From: Bacillus pumilus
GTDB taxonomy: Bacteria > Bacillota > Bacilli > Bacillales > Bacillaceae
NCBI RefSeq assembly: GCF_009937765.1
Contig: NZ_CP047089.1
Coordinates: 1,238,272 to 1,302,271, forward strand
Length of the DNA: 64,000 nt
Direction: 5' to 3'
Shown here: positions 8,809-17,219 of the stretch, in pieces
Numbering within the stretch: the first letter of the stretch is position 1
How the letters are laid out: each line of letters opens with the position of its first letter
Notes under the pieces: model-generated
Told to the model about the DNA's origin: nothing
What the model saw: only the letters and a program-made list of their open reading frames with translations
Database searches by the model: none
Program-made: the position numbers and the translations under genes

Positions 8809-9155
8809 CTATGACATAATGAGAAGCAATAGAGCTTCTACTAGATAAGAACGAGACGCTGTCAAAGCGAACAAACTTATTCTTTTCCTTCTGCACCCGC
8901 CCCCTATAAAAGCGGAAGAGTGGAAAAAAGACGTTTTGATTTACAATTCACACTGGCACGGCTTCGGAGCCGTAAGGACGAATGAGAGGTAGGGCTTTCG
9001 TTGTCTTGTTATCCAGAACTTCCATGGCGTTTACTTTCAAACGTAGGTTCATTCGGAACACATATGACACACTGATATGATCGAATCTTAATTCATACAC
9101 TCCGTAACGGAGATCACACATTGATTATTTATTTGCATGATAAAAGCAAGGAAGA
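8809..9155. other. Structured stretch of uncertain coding status (possible ncRNA)
   Basis: This is a 347-base gap between the ydaG terminator and a second rightward terminator. It holds two tight hairpins, ACGGCT-TCGG-AGCCGT near 8957-8972 and CTCCG-TAA-CGGAG near 9099-9112, and a possible -10 TATAAA at 8905. A 57-codon frame lies on the minus strand (8948-9121, starting MCDLRYGVYELRF) with no ribosome-binding site. Either a small RNA ends at the 9156 terminator, or the minus-strand frame is real, or neither. I recognise no Rfam family. Confidence 0.35.
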
Positions 9156-9182
9156 GGCTGCCATCTATTTGGCAGCCTTTTT
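9156..9182 (+). terminator. Rightward terminator before the small membrane gene cluster
   Basis: GGCTGCCA (9156-9163) pairs with TGGCAGCC (9170-9177), then five T. There is no T-tract on the minus strand, so it stops a rightward transcript, yet no rightward gene lies between it and ydaG. The stop codon of the leftward 57-residue gene lies in the loop. Confidence 0.8.
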
Positions 9183-9338
9183 CATTGGGTTAAACAATAA
9201 AACCCCGAAACCAACAAGCCCGAGAAAAGGGAAAATGAAGCTAGAAACCAAACGCATAGCGTCCGCTTCAAAAGGCTTCGACATCAAAAATAGGCCAATG
9301 ATCGCACAGGTGATCACAGTGAACAAGGCGAGTTTCAT
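9165..9338 (-). CDS. Small two-helix membrane protein (57 residues), third of cluster
   Basis: MKLALFTVITCAIIGLFLM is the first hydrophobic segment and SSFIFPFLGLVGFGVLLF the second, joined by a short acidic loop; the tail NPMKKAAK is basic. It starts 2 bases after the stop of the preceding 60-residue gene, which suggests translational coupling. Only a weak GAAGTGA precedes the ATG. No family recognised. Confidence 0.65.
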   Translation of the reverse strand: MKLALFTVITCAIIGLFLMSKPFEADAMRLVSSFIFPFLGLVGFGVLLFNPMKKAAK

Positions 9339-9340
9339 GA

Positions 9341-9523
9341 TCAATCACTTCGGCCTTTCTTCTGATACTGCCAAATCCTCCGAATAAAGAAGAACATCAC
9401 CGCAAACAAAATAGAAAAGATGAACATATCTAGGAGTGTCACACCTTTATTTGGGTGCACGATGCCAAACCAAACCCATTGCAGAACAAAAGAGATAGCA
9501 AAATAACTGATGGATTCTTTCAT
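9341..9523 (-). CDS. Small two-helix membrane protein (60 residues), second of cluster
   Basis: MKESISYFAISFVLQWVWFG begins the first helix; a short loop HPNKGVTLLD leads to the second (FIFSILFAVMFFFIRRIW), ending in YQKKGRSD. CGGGGAA lies 6 bases before the chosen ATG; an upstream start at 9595 would overlap the preceding gene. It is 13 bases downstream of that gene and 2 bases upstream of the next, forming a three-gene unit. No family recognised. Confidence 0.65.
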   Translation of the reverse strand: MKESISYFAISFVLQWVWFGIVHPNKGVTLLDMFIFSILFAVMFFFIRRIWQYQKKGRSD

Positions 9524-9536
9524 AATTTTCCCCGTT

Positions 9537-9755
9537 TCACTTATTTTTTTGACCTTTTTGCCACAACAGCCAAATGAAGAAGGAACCGATGACACATGAT
9601 AGTAAAGTGACAGGCGGCAAGGTATGCCAGCTAGTCAGCGCCTTTACAAAACACATATAAAAAAAGAAAATGGAAATGGATACAAGCACCCATTGCTTGA
9701 ACCAACGAGGAACACGCAGCCAAGCCGCTAGAATGATCGATGATAGCTTATCTAT
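9537..9755 (-). CDS. Small two-helix membrane protein without a canonical start codon
   Basis: The frame runs from a TAG upstream and encodes IDKLSSIILAAWLRVP, then two hydrophobic helices (WVLVSISIFFFYMCF and TLLSCVIGSFFIWLLW) and a basic end. The Shine-Dalgarno AAAAAAGGA lies 10 bases before an ATA codon (9753-9755), with no ATG, GTG or TTG nearby; the first GTG in frame is inside helix one. Either ATA initiates inefficiently, or the start codon was lost by mutation. It heads the three-gene cluster and is divergent from the large membrane protein gene at 9898. Confidence 0.45.
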   Translation of the reverse strand: MDKLSSIILAAWLRVPRWFKQWVLVSISIFFFYMCFVKALTSWHTLPPVTLLSCVIGSFFIWLLWQKGQKNK

Positions 9756-9897
9756 TGAGATAACATCCTTTTTTCGAATCTGATTGGATTTTATCGCAAA
9801 TAACCAAGTTTGTAAAATATGGATTTGGAAAGTTAGAATGGTATTCTTCTAGCATGAAACATTCTCGCTGCACTAACGTATAAGGTAAAGGAACCTC

Positions 9898-12168
9898 ATG
9901 AAAGGAAGCGATCAAGTGAAAAGAATACCAGTGATTTTCCTCAGGTATATTGTCTTCTTTATTCCAGCAATCATTCTTAGTTTCTTGGTGTGGAACCATT
10001 ACCAAGATGATTTGTCAGCAGGGAAAGCGACGCAATATGACATCAGACGAATATTTACATTTGATGAAGGGAAACGAGTGGTGAGTGCTGTATCAAAAGA
10101 CCAGCAACTCCGTTTTGTAATGTATGATCCTCAATCAGGAAAAATAATCAGTGAATGGACCACGGAAAGCGATACGTTTAATGAAATGCTGCCATCCATT
10201 CAAGGTAACAATCTCTTACTTGCTTTAAAAAATAAAGAGGGGCAGCTTTTGATCGAGAAACTAACGCCTAGCGGAGAAAAGAAAGAGCTCATTAAACAAA
10301 ACTTGCAGATACCCTCGTTTTTAAAAACGAATACATATCAATGGAATGGACGGCTTGTGTTTACAGGAGAAATGGAAGGTGCCGCTATCGTCCTAGGTGA
10401 GCTAAAGAATGGTCAGTTTTTTCATGTGCACAATCTCAACAAACTGAACCTGCCAGCAAGACCCGTTTCCATCGATGCCGTCATGAACTCCTTTAGAGGC
10501 CAGACGCCTATACCTATATTTGAATTGACTTTAAAAAATGACCAGAAAGCATATGTCAGCGGAGTCTCAAACGATAAGCATCAGCTTGGGGTCTATGTCT
10601 CCAAAAACGCTGAACCGTTTAGCCTCATTCAAGATAAAGTGGAGAAGCAGCTAGCAAAAACAATCGGAACATCCCAAAACTTTGCCGTCGCTGTCGAATC
10701 TAACTATCCAAAAAGACCAAGGAAAGTGAATGCAGAGGGAGGGCTTGGTGAAGTCGTCCCAACACCAAAACCGATTTATCAAACCTTTATCTACCAGCTT
10801 AATGAAGAAGAAGTTCTTCTTGTAGGCTCTACAGCAAAGGACGAAGCAAAAGGCAAGCTGACAGGTTATATTTATAACCACCGCACGAATAAGACAACAT
10901 CTGTCAGCAAGCTTTTTCAGTCGTTTTCATATGAAAATTTAAACAGAGAAGGACTATTTTTCCATAAAAATGTGAAAAGTGATTGGATCTATTATTCATT
11001 CGAAAATCAATTAACGGGTGCATTTGAGACGAAAAGCAAACAGCTAAAGGAATTTCCTTTGCAAAAAGTCATCTCAATCGAAAACGCAAGCCCTGCTCAC
11101 CAAACATCATTTGACACCTTTATGCAATATGTCATGAAAGGCGGACCGCTCATTCTTAACTGGGCACTATGGCTGTTTATTCCATTGCTGTTATTTGTAC
11201 TAGCCATCTTCCTGCCGCCGATTTTGAGATTGGTGAGAAACAACAAAATCAAAGACAGTGTCACATTAGAAGCCAATATTGTATCTGTCAAAGAAACAGG
11301 CACCTACCTCAACGAACAGCCAATTATCAAAATGCAGCTGCAATTTCAATATGATGGGCAAAATATCGAGAAGACGGTTAAAACGGTTGTATCCTATACC
11401 CAGATACCACAGGCGGGTCAGCGTATCGCCATTCTCTATAATCCGCAGAAGAAAAAGGCGATGCTCTTAAAAGAGGGGGACTTCTCCCAGACAAGTGAGC
11501 CAAAGTTCATCAAAGGCGCTGTTTTAAGAAACATAGAATCATATGGAACCGTAGGACGAGGCACGGTCTTATCGCTTACATTTGAAGCAGATCAGAAAAA
11601 ATATACTATTCCGATGATTCAAGCCGATGGTTTTGAATATAGAACAGGAGAAAAAGCCGATCTCGTCGACATCAGCGGTCAGTTGAAAATGGCAGCCTAT
11701 GGCCATGAAGTGCGGAATCGATCGGGGAAAGACGTAACATTAACAGGAACCATCCAGCGGGTGAAGCAATATCCAGTCACGATTCATAATCAGAAACCTA
11801 TTATGCTGGATGTGATGGTTTCTAGCGGAGATCAGTCCATTACAAAAACGGTCAGTCAATTCATCCCTGACCATATGGAGGTTGCGCCAGGAACTCAAAT
11901 CACGATGCAGACAAAACAAGAGGAGCTGGATAAAGAAATCAGTCTTATGCAAGAGAAACAAGGAAGTGCAAAAGTGACCCATGTCGCATTTTCTGGTGTC
12001 ATCGGCAATCAGCCGTTAGCGACCATTCAGATTGAGAGAGATGGCGTGATGTATGAAGTGAAACAGCCAATCGATCCAATCACTAGCGTACTGCCAGGTG
12101 ATGAATTATGGGTGGCATATCACGAAATGACACGTCAAGCAGCCATTGTGAAATATGCATCAATTTAA
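9898..12168 (+). CDS. Large membrane-anchored protein of unknown function (756 residues)
   Basis: A transmembrane helix near residues 14-31 (FLRYIVFFIPAIILSFLVW) is followed by about 380 residues rich in beta propensity, presumably outside. A second helix lies near 417-445 (WALWLFIPLLLFVLAIFLPP). The last 300 residues contain repeated beta modules resembling DUF3592: one near 455-530 (with IAILYNPQKKKAMLL) and weaker copies near 535-610, 615-690 and 690-756. AAAGGAAC precedes the ATG at 9898; GTG at 9916, with its own AAAGGAAG, is an alternative. Divergent from the tiny membrane genes on its left; a repeat element with a hairpin follows. Function not recognised. Confidence 0.75.
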   Translation: MKGSDQVKRIPVIFLRYIVFFIPAIILSFLVWNHYQDDLSAGKATQYDIRRIFTFDEGKRVVSAVSKDQQLRFVMYDPQSGKIISEWTTESDTFNEMLPSIQGNNLLLALKNKEGQLLIEKLTPSGEKKELIKQNLQIPSFLKTNTYQWNGRLVFTGEMEGAAIVLGELKNGQFFHVHNLNKLNLPARPVSIDAVMNSFRGQTPIPIFELTLKNDQKAYVSGVSNDKHQLGVYVSKNAEPFSLIQDKVEKQLAKTIGTSQNFAVAVESNYPKRPRKVNAEGGLGEVVPTPKPIYQTFIYQLNEEEVLLVGSTAKDEAKGKLTGYIYNHRTNKTTSVSKLFQSFSYENLNREGLFFHKNVKSDWIYYSFENQLTGAFETKSKQLKEFPLQKVISIENASPAHQTSFDTFMQYVMKGGPLILNWALWLFIPLLLFVLAIFLPPILRLVRNNKIKDSVTLEANIVSVKETGTYLNEQPIIKMQLQFQYDGQNIEKTVKTVVSYTQIPQAGQRIAILYNPQKKKAMLLKEGDFSQTSEPKFIKGAVLRNIESYGTVGRGTVLSLTFEADQKKYTIPMIQADGFEYRTGEKADLVDISGQLKMAAYGHEVRNRSGKDVTLTGTIQRVKQYPVTIHNQKPIMLDVMVSSGDQSITKTVSQFIPDHMEVAPGTQITMQTKQEELDKEISLMQEKQGSAKVTHVAFSGVIGNQPLATIQIERDGVMYEVKQPIDPITSVLPGDELWVAYHEMTRQAAIVKYASI

Positions 12169-12178
12169 AAAATACTTT

Positions 12179-12338
12179 AGCGTGTAGATAAACCCTCGCA
12201 TTCGGTTTCAGTCCTGCGTGCTGTTCTTGCGAATGTCAAATTCGCTCCGCTTCAGTACTCGTCCTTTCTAGGGCTGCAAAGGTTTTCTATCACGCTGAAA
12301 AGGAGAAAAAGGGCTAAAACGAAATTCGTTTTAGCCCT
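12179..12338 (+). repeat. Dispersed structured repeat, copy 1
   Basis: This intergenic element of about 160 bases is repeated at 34856 and 55836. Shared blocks in order: AGCGTGTAGA at the start; CGAATGTCAAATTCGCTCCGC in the middle (near 12229); TCACGCTGAA near 12290; then a hairpin, here GGGCTAAAACGAA with TTCGTTTTAGCCC (12311-12337) and a T-run. The hairpin serves as terminator between the convergent 9898 gene and ydzA. The ends AGCGTG and CACGCT are complementary. No open reading frame is conserved among copies. Confidence 0.85.
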
Positions 12339-12344
12339 TTTTGA

Positions 12345-12641
12345 TTAAGCTTTTGTATCATACTGGCGGAGCACCTTATCGTAGGCGAAGTTGCCGAAAG
12401 GAATGAAAGCCGCAAAAAAACCAGCGATCGACCATTTCAAATGCCAGCGAACTTTAAAGGTCACATATGCCAAAATAAGCATATAGATGACAAACAATGC
12501 GCCATGAAGAGAGCCTACAATGGTGACTGCCATCGGAATATCCGCAAAATATTTCAGAGGCATGGCAATTAAAAGAAGGGTTAAAAGAGACATACCCTCA
12601 ATAAAACCCGCCTGTCGAAGACGGCTAATACTTGTATGCAT
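12345..12641 (-). CDS. ydzA: DUF3817 membrane protein YdzA
   Basis: 98 residues with three hydrophobic helices; the FIEGMSLLTLLLIAMPLKY and GSLHGALFVIYMLIL segments are characteristic of the DUF3817 family (often annotated YdzA, and as a C-terminal domain of some transporters). Function unknown. The frame is open to TTG at 12647, but AGGAGG sits 8 bases before the ATG at 12641 and only 2 from the TTG, so 12641 is used. It lacks its B. subtilis neighbour lrpC. Confidence 0.85.
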   Translation of the reverse strand: MHTSISRLRQAGFIEGMSLLTLLLIAMPLKYFADIPMAVTIVGSLHGALFVIYMLILAYVTFKVRWHLKWSIAGFFAAFIPFGNFAYDKVLRQYDTKA

Positions 12642-12777
12642 ATACAAATCCTCCTGTATAAAAGCTAGTTTCTCATCTTCTAATATAAACGAAAGAACGT
12701 CTGGACATGCTGAAATCTACGAAAAATTCAAAATATGTTCATGTAATGCTTAAAAAATGGGAAAAAGGAAAAATCAC

Positions 12778-13452
12778 TTAATCCTTGTTTGTTTCAGAGA
12801 GTACTTGCTTTAAGTGCATCACATCATGTAACAAATGATTCGTCATCGCTTGAACGGCTTCTGTGGAGCGGCGCTCTTTCATTTCAGAATAAATGGCAGC
12901 ATGCTCAGTTTGAATCGTCTCAGCACGCGCCCCGCCGCTAAAATGAAAGATACGGCAAAAATGAATCAGTGCGTTCACATGATTCAATTGTTTATATAAG
13001 CGGTGATTGTGGCTCGCTAAAATGATTTTTTGATGAAAGGCTTCATGTAACTGGACGATGTCTTTAGATGGTAGTTGCTGTTTGATTGCTTCGTCTGCCT
13101 GCGTGAGGACCTGCTCAATTTCATCGAGCTCTTTTTGCGCGGCTTCTTTGCATGCAAGCTCAACAGCAAGCGTTTCTAAGGCAATTCGAATTTGATAAAG
13201 CTCCTCGACATCTTCTTCCGATAACGTATAAATAGAGTAGCCTGACCGATGATCAGCGATCAAGAGCTCATCTTTTTCTAAAAGCCTCATCGCCTCTCTC
13301 ACCGGTGATCGGCTTACACCAAATTGTTTGGCAAGCTGTGTCTCATTGATGCGTTCCCCTGGCTGAAACTGTCCATCAAAAATCATCTGCTTTAACTGTT
13401 CATAAAATTGCATATGGTATGGTGCTGGTCTTTCCATCTCGAATGAATTCAT
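12778..13452 (-). CDS. GntR-family regulator with FCD domain
   Basis: 224 residues. The N-terminal winged helix (about 10-75, INETQLAKQFGVSRSPVREAM cut here to its core RSPVREAM) is followed by an all-helical FCD domain (about 85-215). The conserved LHEAFHQKI and later His residues are those that usually bind a metal or an organic acid. This subfamily responds to carboxylates and sugar acids. It reads away from a transporter remnant and ycsA; a GGTC-type palindrome in front of ycsA is a good candidate operator. Exact effector unknown. Confidence 0.85.
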   Translation of the reverse strand: MNSFEMERPAPYHMQFYEQLKQMIFDGQFQPGERINETQLAKQFGVSRSPVREAMRLLEKDELLIADHRSGYSIYTLSEEDVEELYQIRIALETLAVELACKEAAQKELDEIEQVLTQADEAIKQQLPSKDIVQLHEAFHQKIILASHNHRLYKQLNHVNALIHFCRIFHFSGGARAETIQTEHAAIYSEMKERRSTEAVQAMTNHLLHDVMHLKQVLSETNKD

Positions 13453-13570
13453 TCTGTCATTCCCTCATTTACACATCATCTTTTGTCTCATGTTATCCAA
13501 GTTTTTCCCTCTAGGCAAGCCTGTCTTGGAAAAGTCAATATCGTACAATTCAAGAGAAAAAGGGTGTTCA

Positions 13571-13771
13571 GTGAAAACGAGTGTATATATTTATGGCGTT
13601 CCTATTATTACGATGGTCATTTCAATGATCGTTCTTCATGAAAGATTGACCCTCATGTCAGCACTCGGTACGGTACTGACCTTAGGCGGGCTAGTGCTTT
13701 CGGATAAAAAAAGTGCGAGGAGGAAGAAGGAGAAACCCTCGATGCCTTTCCAGAATAAACAGGCGCTTTGA
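13571..13771 (+). pseudogene. Remnant of an EamA/DMT-family transporter (3' end)
   Basis: About 60 residues remain: SVYIYGVPIITMVISMIVL, then HERLTLMSALGTVLTLGGL and a basic tail. This is the last pair of helices of a ten-helix EamA permease, with the typical HE-L-T/G-ALG pattern. The frame upstream of 13571 has no transporter sequence, so about four fifths of the gene is gone. It lies next to the divergent GntR gene, a usual pairing for DMT exporters and their regulators. It could still make a two-helix peptide (GTG 13571), but decay is more likely. Confidence 0.7.
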
Positions 13772-13787
13772 TCAAAAAAGTGCCTTT
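13761..13787 (+). terminator. Terminator of the transporter remnant
   Basis: AGGCGCTTT pairs with AAAGTGCCT (one G-U), followed by TTTAT. It isolates the remnant from ycsA. Confidence 0.6.
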
Positions 13788-13792
13788 ATCCA

Positions 13793-13845
13793 TTGAAAGA
13801 ACATGCACTCTCTAGTAAACTCAAATAAACGGTCGACCGTCGACC
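13793..13845 (+). promoter_or_regulatory. ycsA promoter with overlapping GntR-type operator
   Basis: TTGAAA (13793-13798), 17 bases, TAAACT (13816-13821) forms a SigA-like promoter. At the expected start site lies the perfect palindrome GGTCGAC-C-GTCGACC (13831-13845). GGTC/GACC half-sites are common for FadR-subfamily GntR proteins, and the GntR gene with FCD domain is 380 bases away. Repression of ycsA by that protein is the inference. Confidence 0.6.
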
Positions 13846-13867
13846 GATAATAAAGGGGGAGAAATGA

Positions 13868-14923
13868 ATGAAGCATGTTTCAATTGCGGCGATACCAGGT
13901 GACGGGGTTGGAAAGGAAGTTGTACCTGAAGCGATACGAGTTTTGGAAGCGGTGTCAGAAGTGCATGGCGGTCTGTCATTTACTTTTCAGGATTTTCCTT
14001 GGAGCTGTGAATATTATTTAGAGCATGGCGAGATGATGCCAAAGGATGGATTGGATCAATTGAAAGCCTTTGACAGCATTTTCTTAGGGGCTGTCGGAGA
14101 TGCCAATTTAGTGCCAGATCACGTATCGCTTTGGGGATTGCTTATTAAAATTAGGCGTGAATTTGAACAGGTGATTAACGTCAGACCTGCAAAACAGCTG
14201 AACGGAATACGCTCACCGCTTTCGCAGCCAAAGGATTTCGACCTTCTAGTTGTCAGAGAAAACGGTGAAGGTGAATATAGTGAAATTGGGGGACGTATTT
14301 ATCAAGGAGAAGATCAGCTTGCTGTTCAAAATGCGGTGTTCTCAAGAAAAGGGACAGAGCGTGCCATGCGTTTTGCCTTTCAATTAGCAGAAAAAAGACG
14401 AAAGCATGTGACGAGTGCAACCAAATCGAATGGGATCGTTCATACCATGCCTTTTTGGGATGAAGTGTTTCAAGACGTAGCAAAGGATTATCCAGAAGTG
14501 ACCGCAGATTCACAGCACATTGATGCACTCTCAGCCTTCTTTGTCACGAGACCTGAGAAATTTGATGTCATTGTGGCCAGTAATTTGTTTGGTGATATTT
14601 TGACGGATCTTGGGGCAGCCATTATGGGGAGTATTGGTGTAGCGCCTGCCGCCAACATCAATGTGAATGGCAAATACCCATCCATGTTTGAGCCTGTACA
14701 CGGATCAGCTCCAGACATTGCGGGAAAAGGAATTGCTAACCCGATCGGCCAAATCTGGACGGCTAAACTCATGCTGGATCATTTCGGAGAGGAAGAACTG
14801 GGCACTCATCTGCTCGAAACCATCGAATCAGTTACAGCAGACGGCTTTTTAACAGCAGACATCGGCGGCGCCTATCAAACGCAAGAAGTCACAAACGAAA
14901 TCATCAAACGATTGAAGAAATAA
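13868..14923 (+). CDS. ycsA: Tartrate / D-malate-type dehydrogenase YcsA
   Basis: 351 residues of the isopropylmalate/isocitrate dehydrogenase family. It has IPGDGVGKEVVPEA at the N-terminus, ENGEGEYSEIGG (substrate loop of the tartrate/malate subgroup), the catalytic KSNG, the metal-binding Asp in NLFGDILTDLGAA, and the NAD-binding HGSAPDIAGKGIANP. The subgroup oxidises D-malate or tartrate with NAD and Mn2+ or Mg2+. GGGGGAG lies 6 bases before the ATG. In B. subtilis ycsA is near the mannitol genes; here it sits between a GntR regulator and topB, a rearrangement. Confidence 0.9.
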   Translation: MKHVSIAAIPGDGVGKEVVPEAIRVLEAVSEVHGGLSFTFQDFPWSCEYYLEHGEMMPKDGLDQLKAFDSIFLGAVGDANLVPDHVSLWGLLIKIRREFEQVINVRPAKQLNGIRSPLSQPKDFDLLVVRENGEGEYSEIGGRIYQGEDQLAVQNAVFSRKGTERAMRFAFQLAEKRRKHVTSATKSNGIVHTMPFWDEVFQDVAKDYPEVTADSQHIDALSAFFVTRPEKFDVIVASNLFGDILTDLGAAIMGSIGVAPAANINVNGKYPSMFEPVHGSAPDIAGKGIANPIGQIWTAKLMLDHFGEEELGTHLLETIESVTADGFLTADIGGAYQTQEVTNEIIKRLKK

Positions 14924-14951
14924 TCCGTCATTAGAACCGCATCTCCACGTC

Positions 14952-14960
14952 TGCTATAAT
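14952..14960 (+). promoter_or_regulatory. Extended -10 promoter of topB
   Basis: TG-C-TATAAT is a perfect -10 with the TGn extension; the -35 (TTAGAA, 18 bases upstream) is poor, as expected for extended -10 promoters. Confidence 0.6.
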
Positions 14961-14995
14961 AAAAGGATGGATAGAAGAAAGAGATGTGAAATCTA

Positions 14996-17182
14996 GTGTC
15001 AAAAACAGTTGTATTAGCAGAGAAACCTTCGGTCGGACGTGATCTTGCACGTGTGCTGAAGTGTCATAAAAAAGGAAATGGCTTTTTAGAAGGAGATCAA
15101 TACATTGTGACATGGGCGCTTGGCCATTTGGTCACACTGGCTGATCCAGAAGGCTACGGAAAAGAATTTCAATCCTGGCGTTTAGAGGATTTACCAATCA
15201 TTCCTGAACCGCTGAAACTTGTGGTGATGAAGAAGACAGGGAAACAATTTCAAGCAGTGAAAGCACAGCTTGCGAGAAAAGATGTCAAAGACATTGTCAT
15301 CGCAACAGATGCTGGACGTGAAGGAGAGCTTGTCGCACGATGGATTCTTGAAAAAGCCCATGTGAAAAAGCCTTTAAAACGACTATGGATTTCATCTGTC
15401 ACGGACAAAGCCATTCAAGAAGGCTTCAAACGTTTAAAAGACGGCAAAGAATATGATAACTTGTATCGCTCAGCCGTTGCGCGCGCAGAGGCAGACTGGA
15501 TTGTCGGCATCAACGCAACAAGAGCGCTGACAACCAAATTCAATGCACAGCTTTCCTGTGGACGGGTGCAAACACCAACGATCGCCATGATATTCAAACG
15601 AGAAGAAGACATTCAGCAATTTCAGCCGAAGCCGTTCTATGGATTGACTGCACAAGTAGATGGACTAACGTTGACCTGGCAGGATGCCAAAACAAAGCAA
15701 AACCGGACATTCCAAGAGAATGTGATCAAAGAGCGTTTGGCAGCCTGCAAAGGCAAACCAGCAGTGGTTGATGCGTTGAAAAAAACAGCGAAAAAAGCGT
15801 TCGCGCCGGGACTGTACGATCTGACTGAATTGCAGCGTGATGCACATAAACGCTATGGCTTCTCAGCCAAAGAAACATTATCTACGCTTCAGCGATTGTA
15901 TGAGCAGCATAAGCTCGTCACATATCCGCGTACAGATTCACGATTTATTTCAGCGGATATCGTTCCTACATTAAAAGATCGTTTAAAAGGAATGAACGTC
16001 AGACCGTATGCGCAGCATGTGAACCGGATTTTACAGTCAGGTGTAAAAGCGCACAAAGGCTTCGTCAATGATGCCAAAGTGTCAGATCACCATGCGATCA
16101 TTCCAACCGAGGAAGAGCTATATCCAGGAGTACTAAGCGATAAAGAGCGTAAATTATATGACCTCATTGCCAAACGATTCCTTGCTGTACTCATGAATCC
16201 TTTCGAGTATGAAGAAACAACGGTCATCACCAAAATAGGCAGTGAAACATTCACAGCAAAAGGGAAAACTGTGCAAGCAGCTGGCTGGAAAGCCGTGTAC
16301 GATGACTCGTATGAAGAAGAGGAATCAGCCGAGGCAGATCAACATTTGCCGCTGCTTTCAGAAGGACAGTCACTAGACGTACGACAGCTGAAAGAAACAA
16401 GAGGAGAAACGAAACCTCCTGCACGTTTTAATGAAGCGACCTTATTATCTGCTATGGAAAACCCAGCGGCATTTATGCAGAACGAGGAAAAGGACTTAGT
16501 GAAAACCCTTGGTGAAACAGGTGGTCTAGGAACAGTAGCAACAAGAGCGGATATTATTGAAAAGCTGTTCAATAGCTTCTTAATCGAGAAAAAGGGCAAA
16601 GACATTTTCATCACCTCGAAAGGAAAGCAGTTGCTCTCGTTAGTGCCTGAGGACTTAAAGTCTCCTGCTTTAACAGCAGAATGGGAGCAAAAGCTTTCTA
16701 AAATCGCCAAAGGACAATTGAAGGCTTCTCAATTCATGAGTGAAATGAAATCGTATGCCAAACAAGCCGTATCTGAAATCAAACAGACGAACCAGACCTT
16801 TAAGCATGATAATGTCACTGGTACCCATTGTCCAGACTGCGGTAAACTCATGCTGAAAGTGAATGGAAAACATGGCACAATGCTTGTCTGTCAGGACAGG
16901 GAATGCGGCCATCGTAAAAATGTGGCAAAGAAAACAAACGCACGCTGCCCAAACTGTCATAAAAAGCTCGAGCTGCGCGGAGAAGGCGATGGCAAAATCT
17001 TTGCTTGTGTATGCGGCCATAGAGAAAAGCTGTCTGTCTTCGAAAAACGCAAATCTCAATCCAATCAAAAGAAAGCCAGTAAGCACGATGTGTCTAAATA
17101 TATGAAGAAACAAAAGAAAGTGGAAGAACCCATTAATAACGCACTTGCTGAACAATTAAAGAAATTAAAATTAGATCAATAG
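14996..17182 (+). CDS. topB: DNA topoisomerase III
   Basis: 728 residues, the usual Bacillus TopB length. The N-terminal Toprim domain (LAEKPSVGRDLA; ATDAGREGELVARW with the acidic metal-binding residues) precedes the type IA core with the catalytic Tyr in LVTYPRTDSRF near residue 309. SCGRVQTPT and the C-terminal Cys-rich zinc ribbons (HCPDCGKLM near 610; ARCPNCHKK near 655) complete the protein. It relaxes negative supercoils and resolves single-strand-linked intermediates. GTG start with a weak ribosome-binding site; terminated by the hairpin at 17191. Confidence 0.96.
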   Translation: MSKTVVLAEKPSVGRDLARVLKCHKKGNGFLEGDQYIVTWALGHLVTLADPEGYGKEFQSWRLEDLPIIPEPLKLVVMKKTGKQFQAVKAQLARKDVKDIVIATDAGREGELVARWILEKAHVKKPLKRLWISSVTDKAIQEGFKRLKDGKEYDNLYRSAVARAEADWIVGINATRALTTKFNAQLSCGRVQTPTIAMIFKREEDIQQFQPKPFYGLTAQVDGLTLTWQDAKTKQNRTFQENVIKERLAACKGKPAVVDALKKTAKKAFAPGLYDLTELQRDAHKRYGFSAKETLSTLQRLYEQHKLVTYPRTDSRFISADIVPTLKDRLKGMNVRPYAQHVNRILQSGVKAHKGFVNDAKVSDHHAIIPTEEELYPGVLSDKERKLYDLIAKRFLAVLMNPFEYEETTVITKIGSETFTAKGKTVQAAGWKAVYDDSYEEEESAEADQHLPLLSEGQSLDVRQLKETRGETKPPARFNEATLLSAMENPAAFMQNEEKDLVKTLGETGGLGTVATRADIIEKLFNSFLIEKKGKDIFITSKGKQLLSLVPEDLKSPALTAEWEQKLSKIAKGQLKASQFMSEMKSYAKQAVSEIKQTNQTFKHDNVTGTHCPDCGKLMLKVNGKHGTMLVCQDRECGHRKNVAKKTNARCPNCHKKLELRGEGDGKIFACVCGHREKLSVFEKRKSQSNQKKASKHDVSKYMKKQKKVEEPINNALAEQLKKLKLDQ

Positions 17183-17190
17183 TTCTATAT

Positions 17191-17219
17191 AAACCCATGC
17201 GGAAACGCATGGGTTTTTC
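17191..17219 (+). terminator. Terminator of topB
   Basis: AAACCCATGCG-GAAA-CGCATGGGTTT: an 11-bp stem closed by a GAAA tetraloop, then TTT. Confidence 0.92.

Noticed and set aside
9121-9387. 88-codon plus-strand frame
   Set aside because: It runs through a strong terminator and antisense to two small membrane genes with better signals; composition is that of a shadow.
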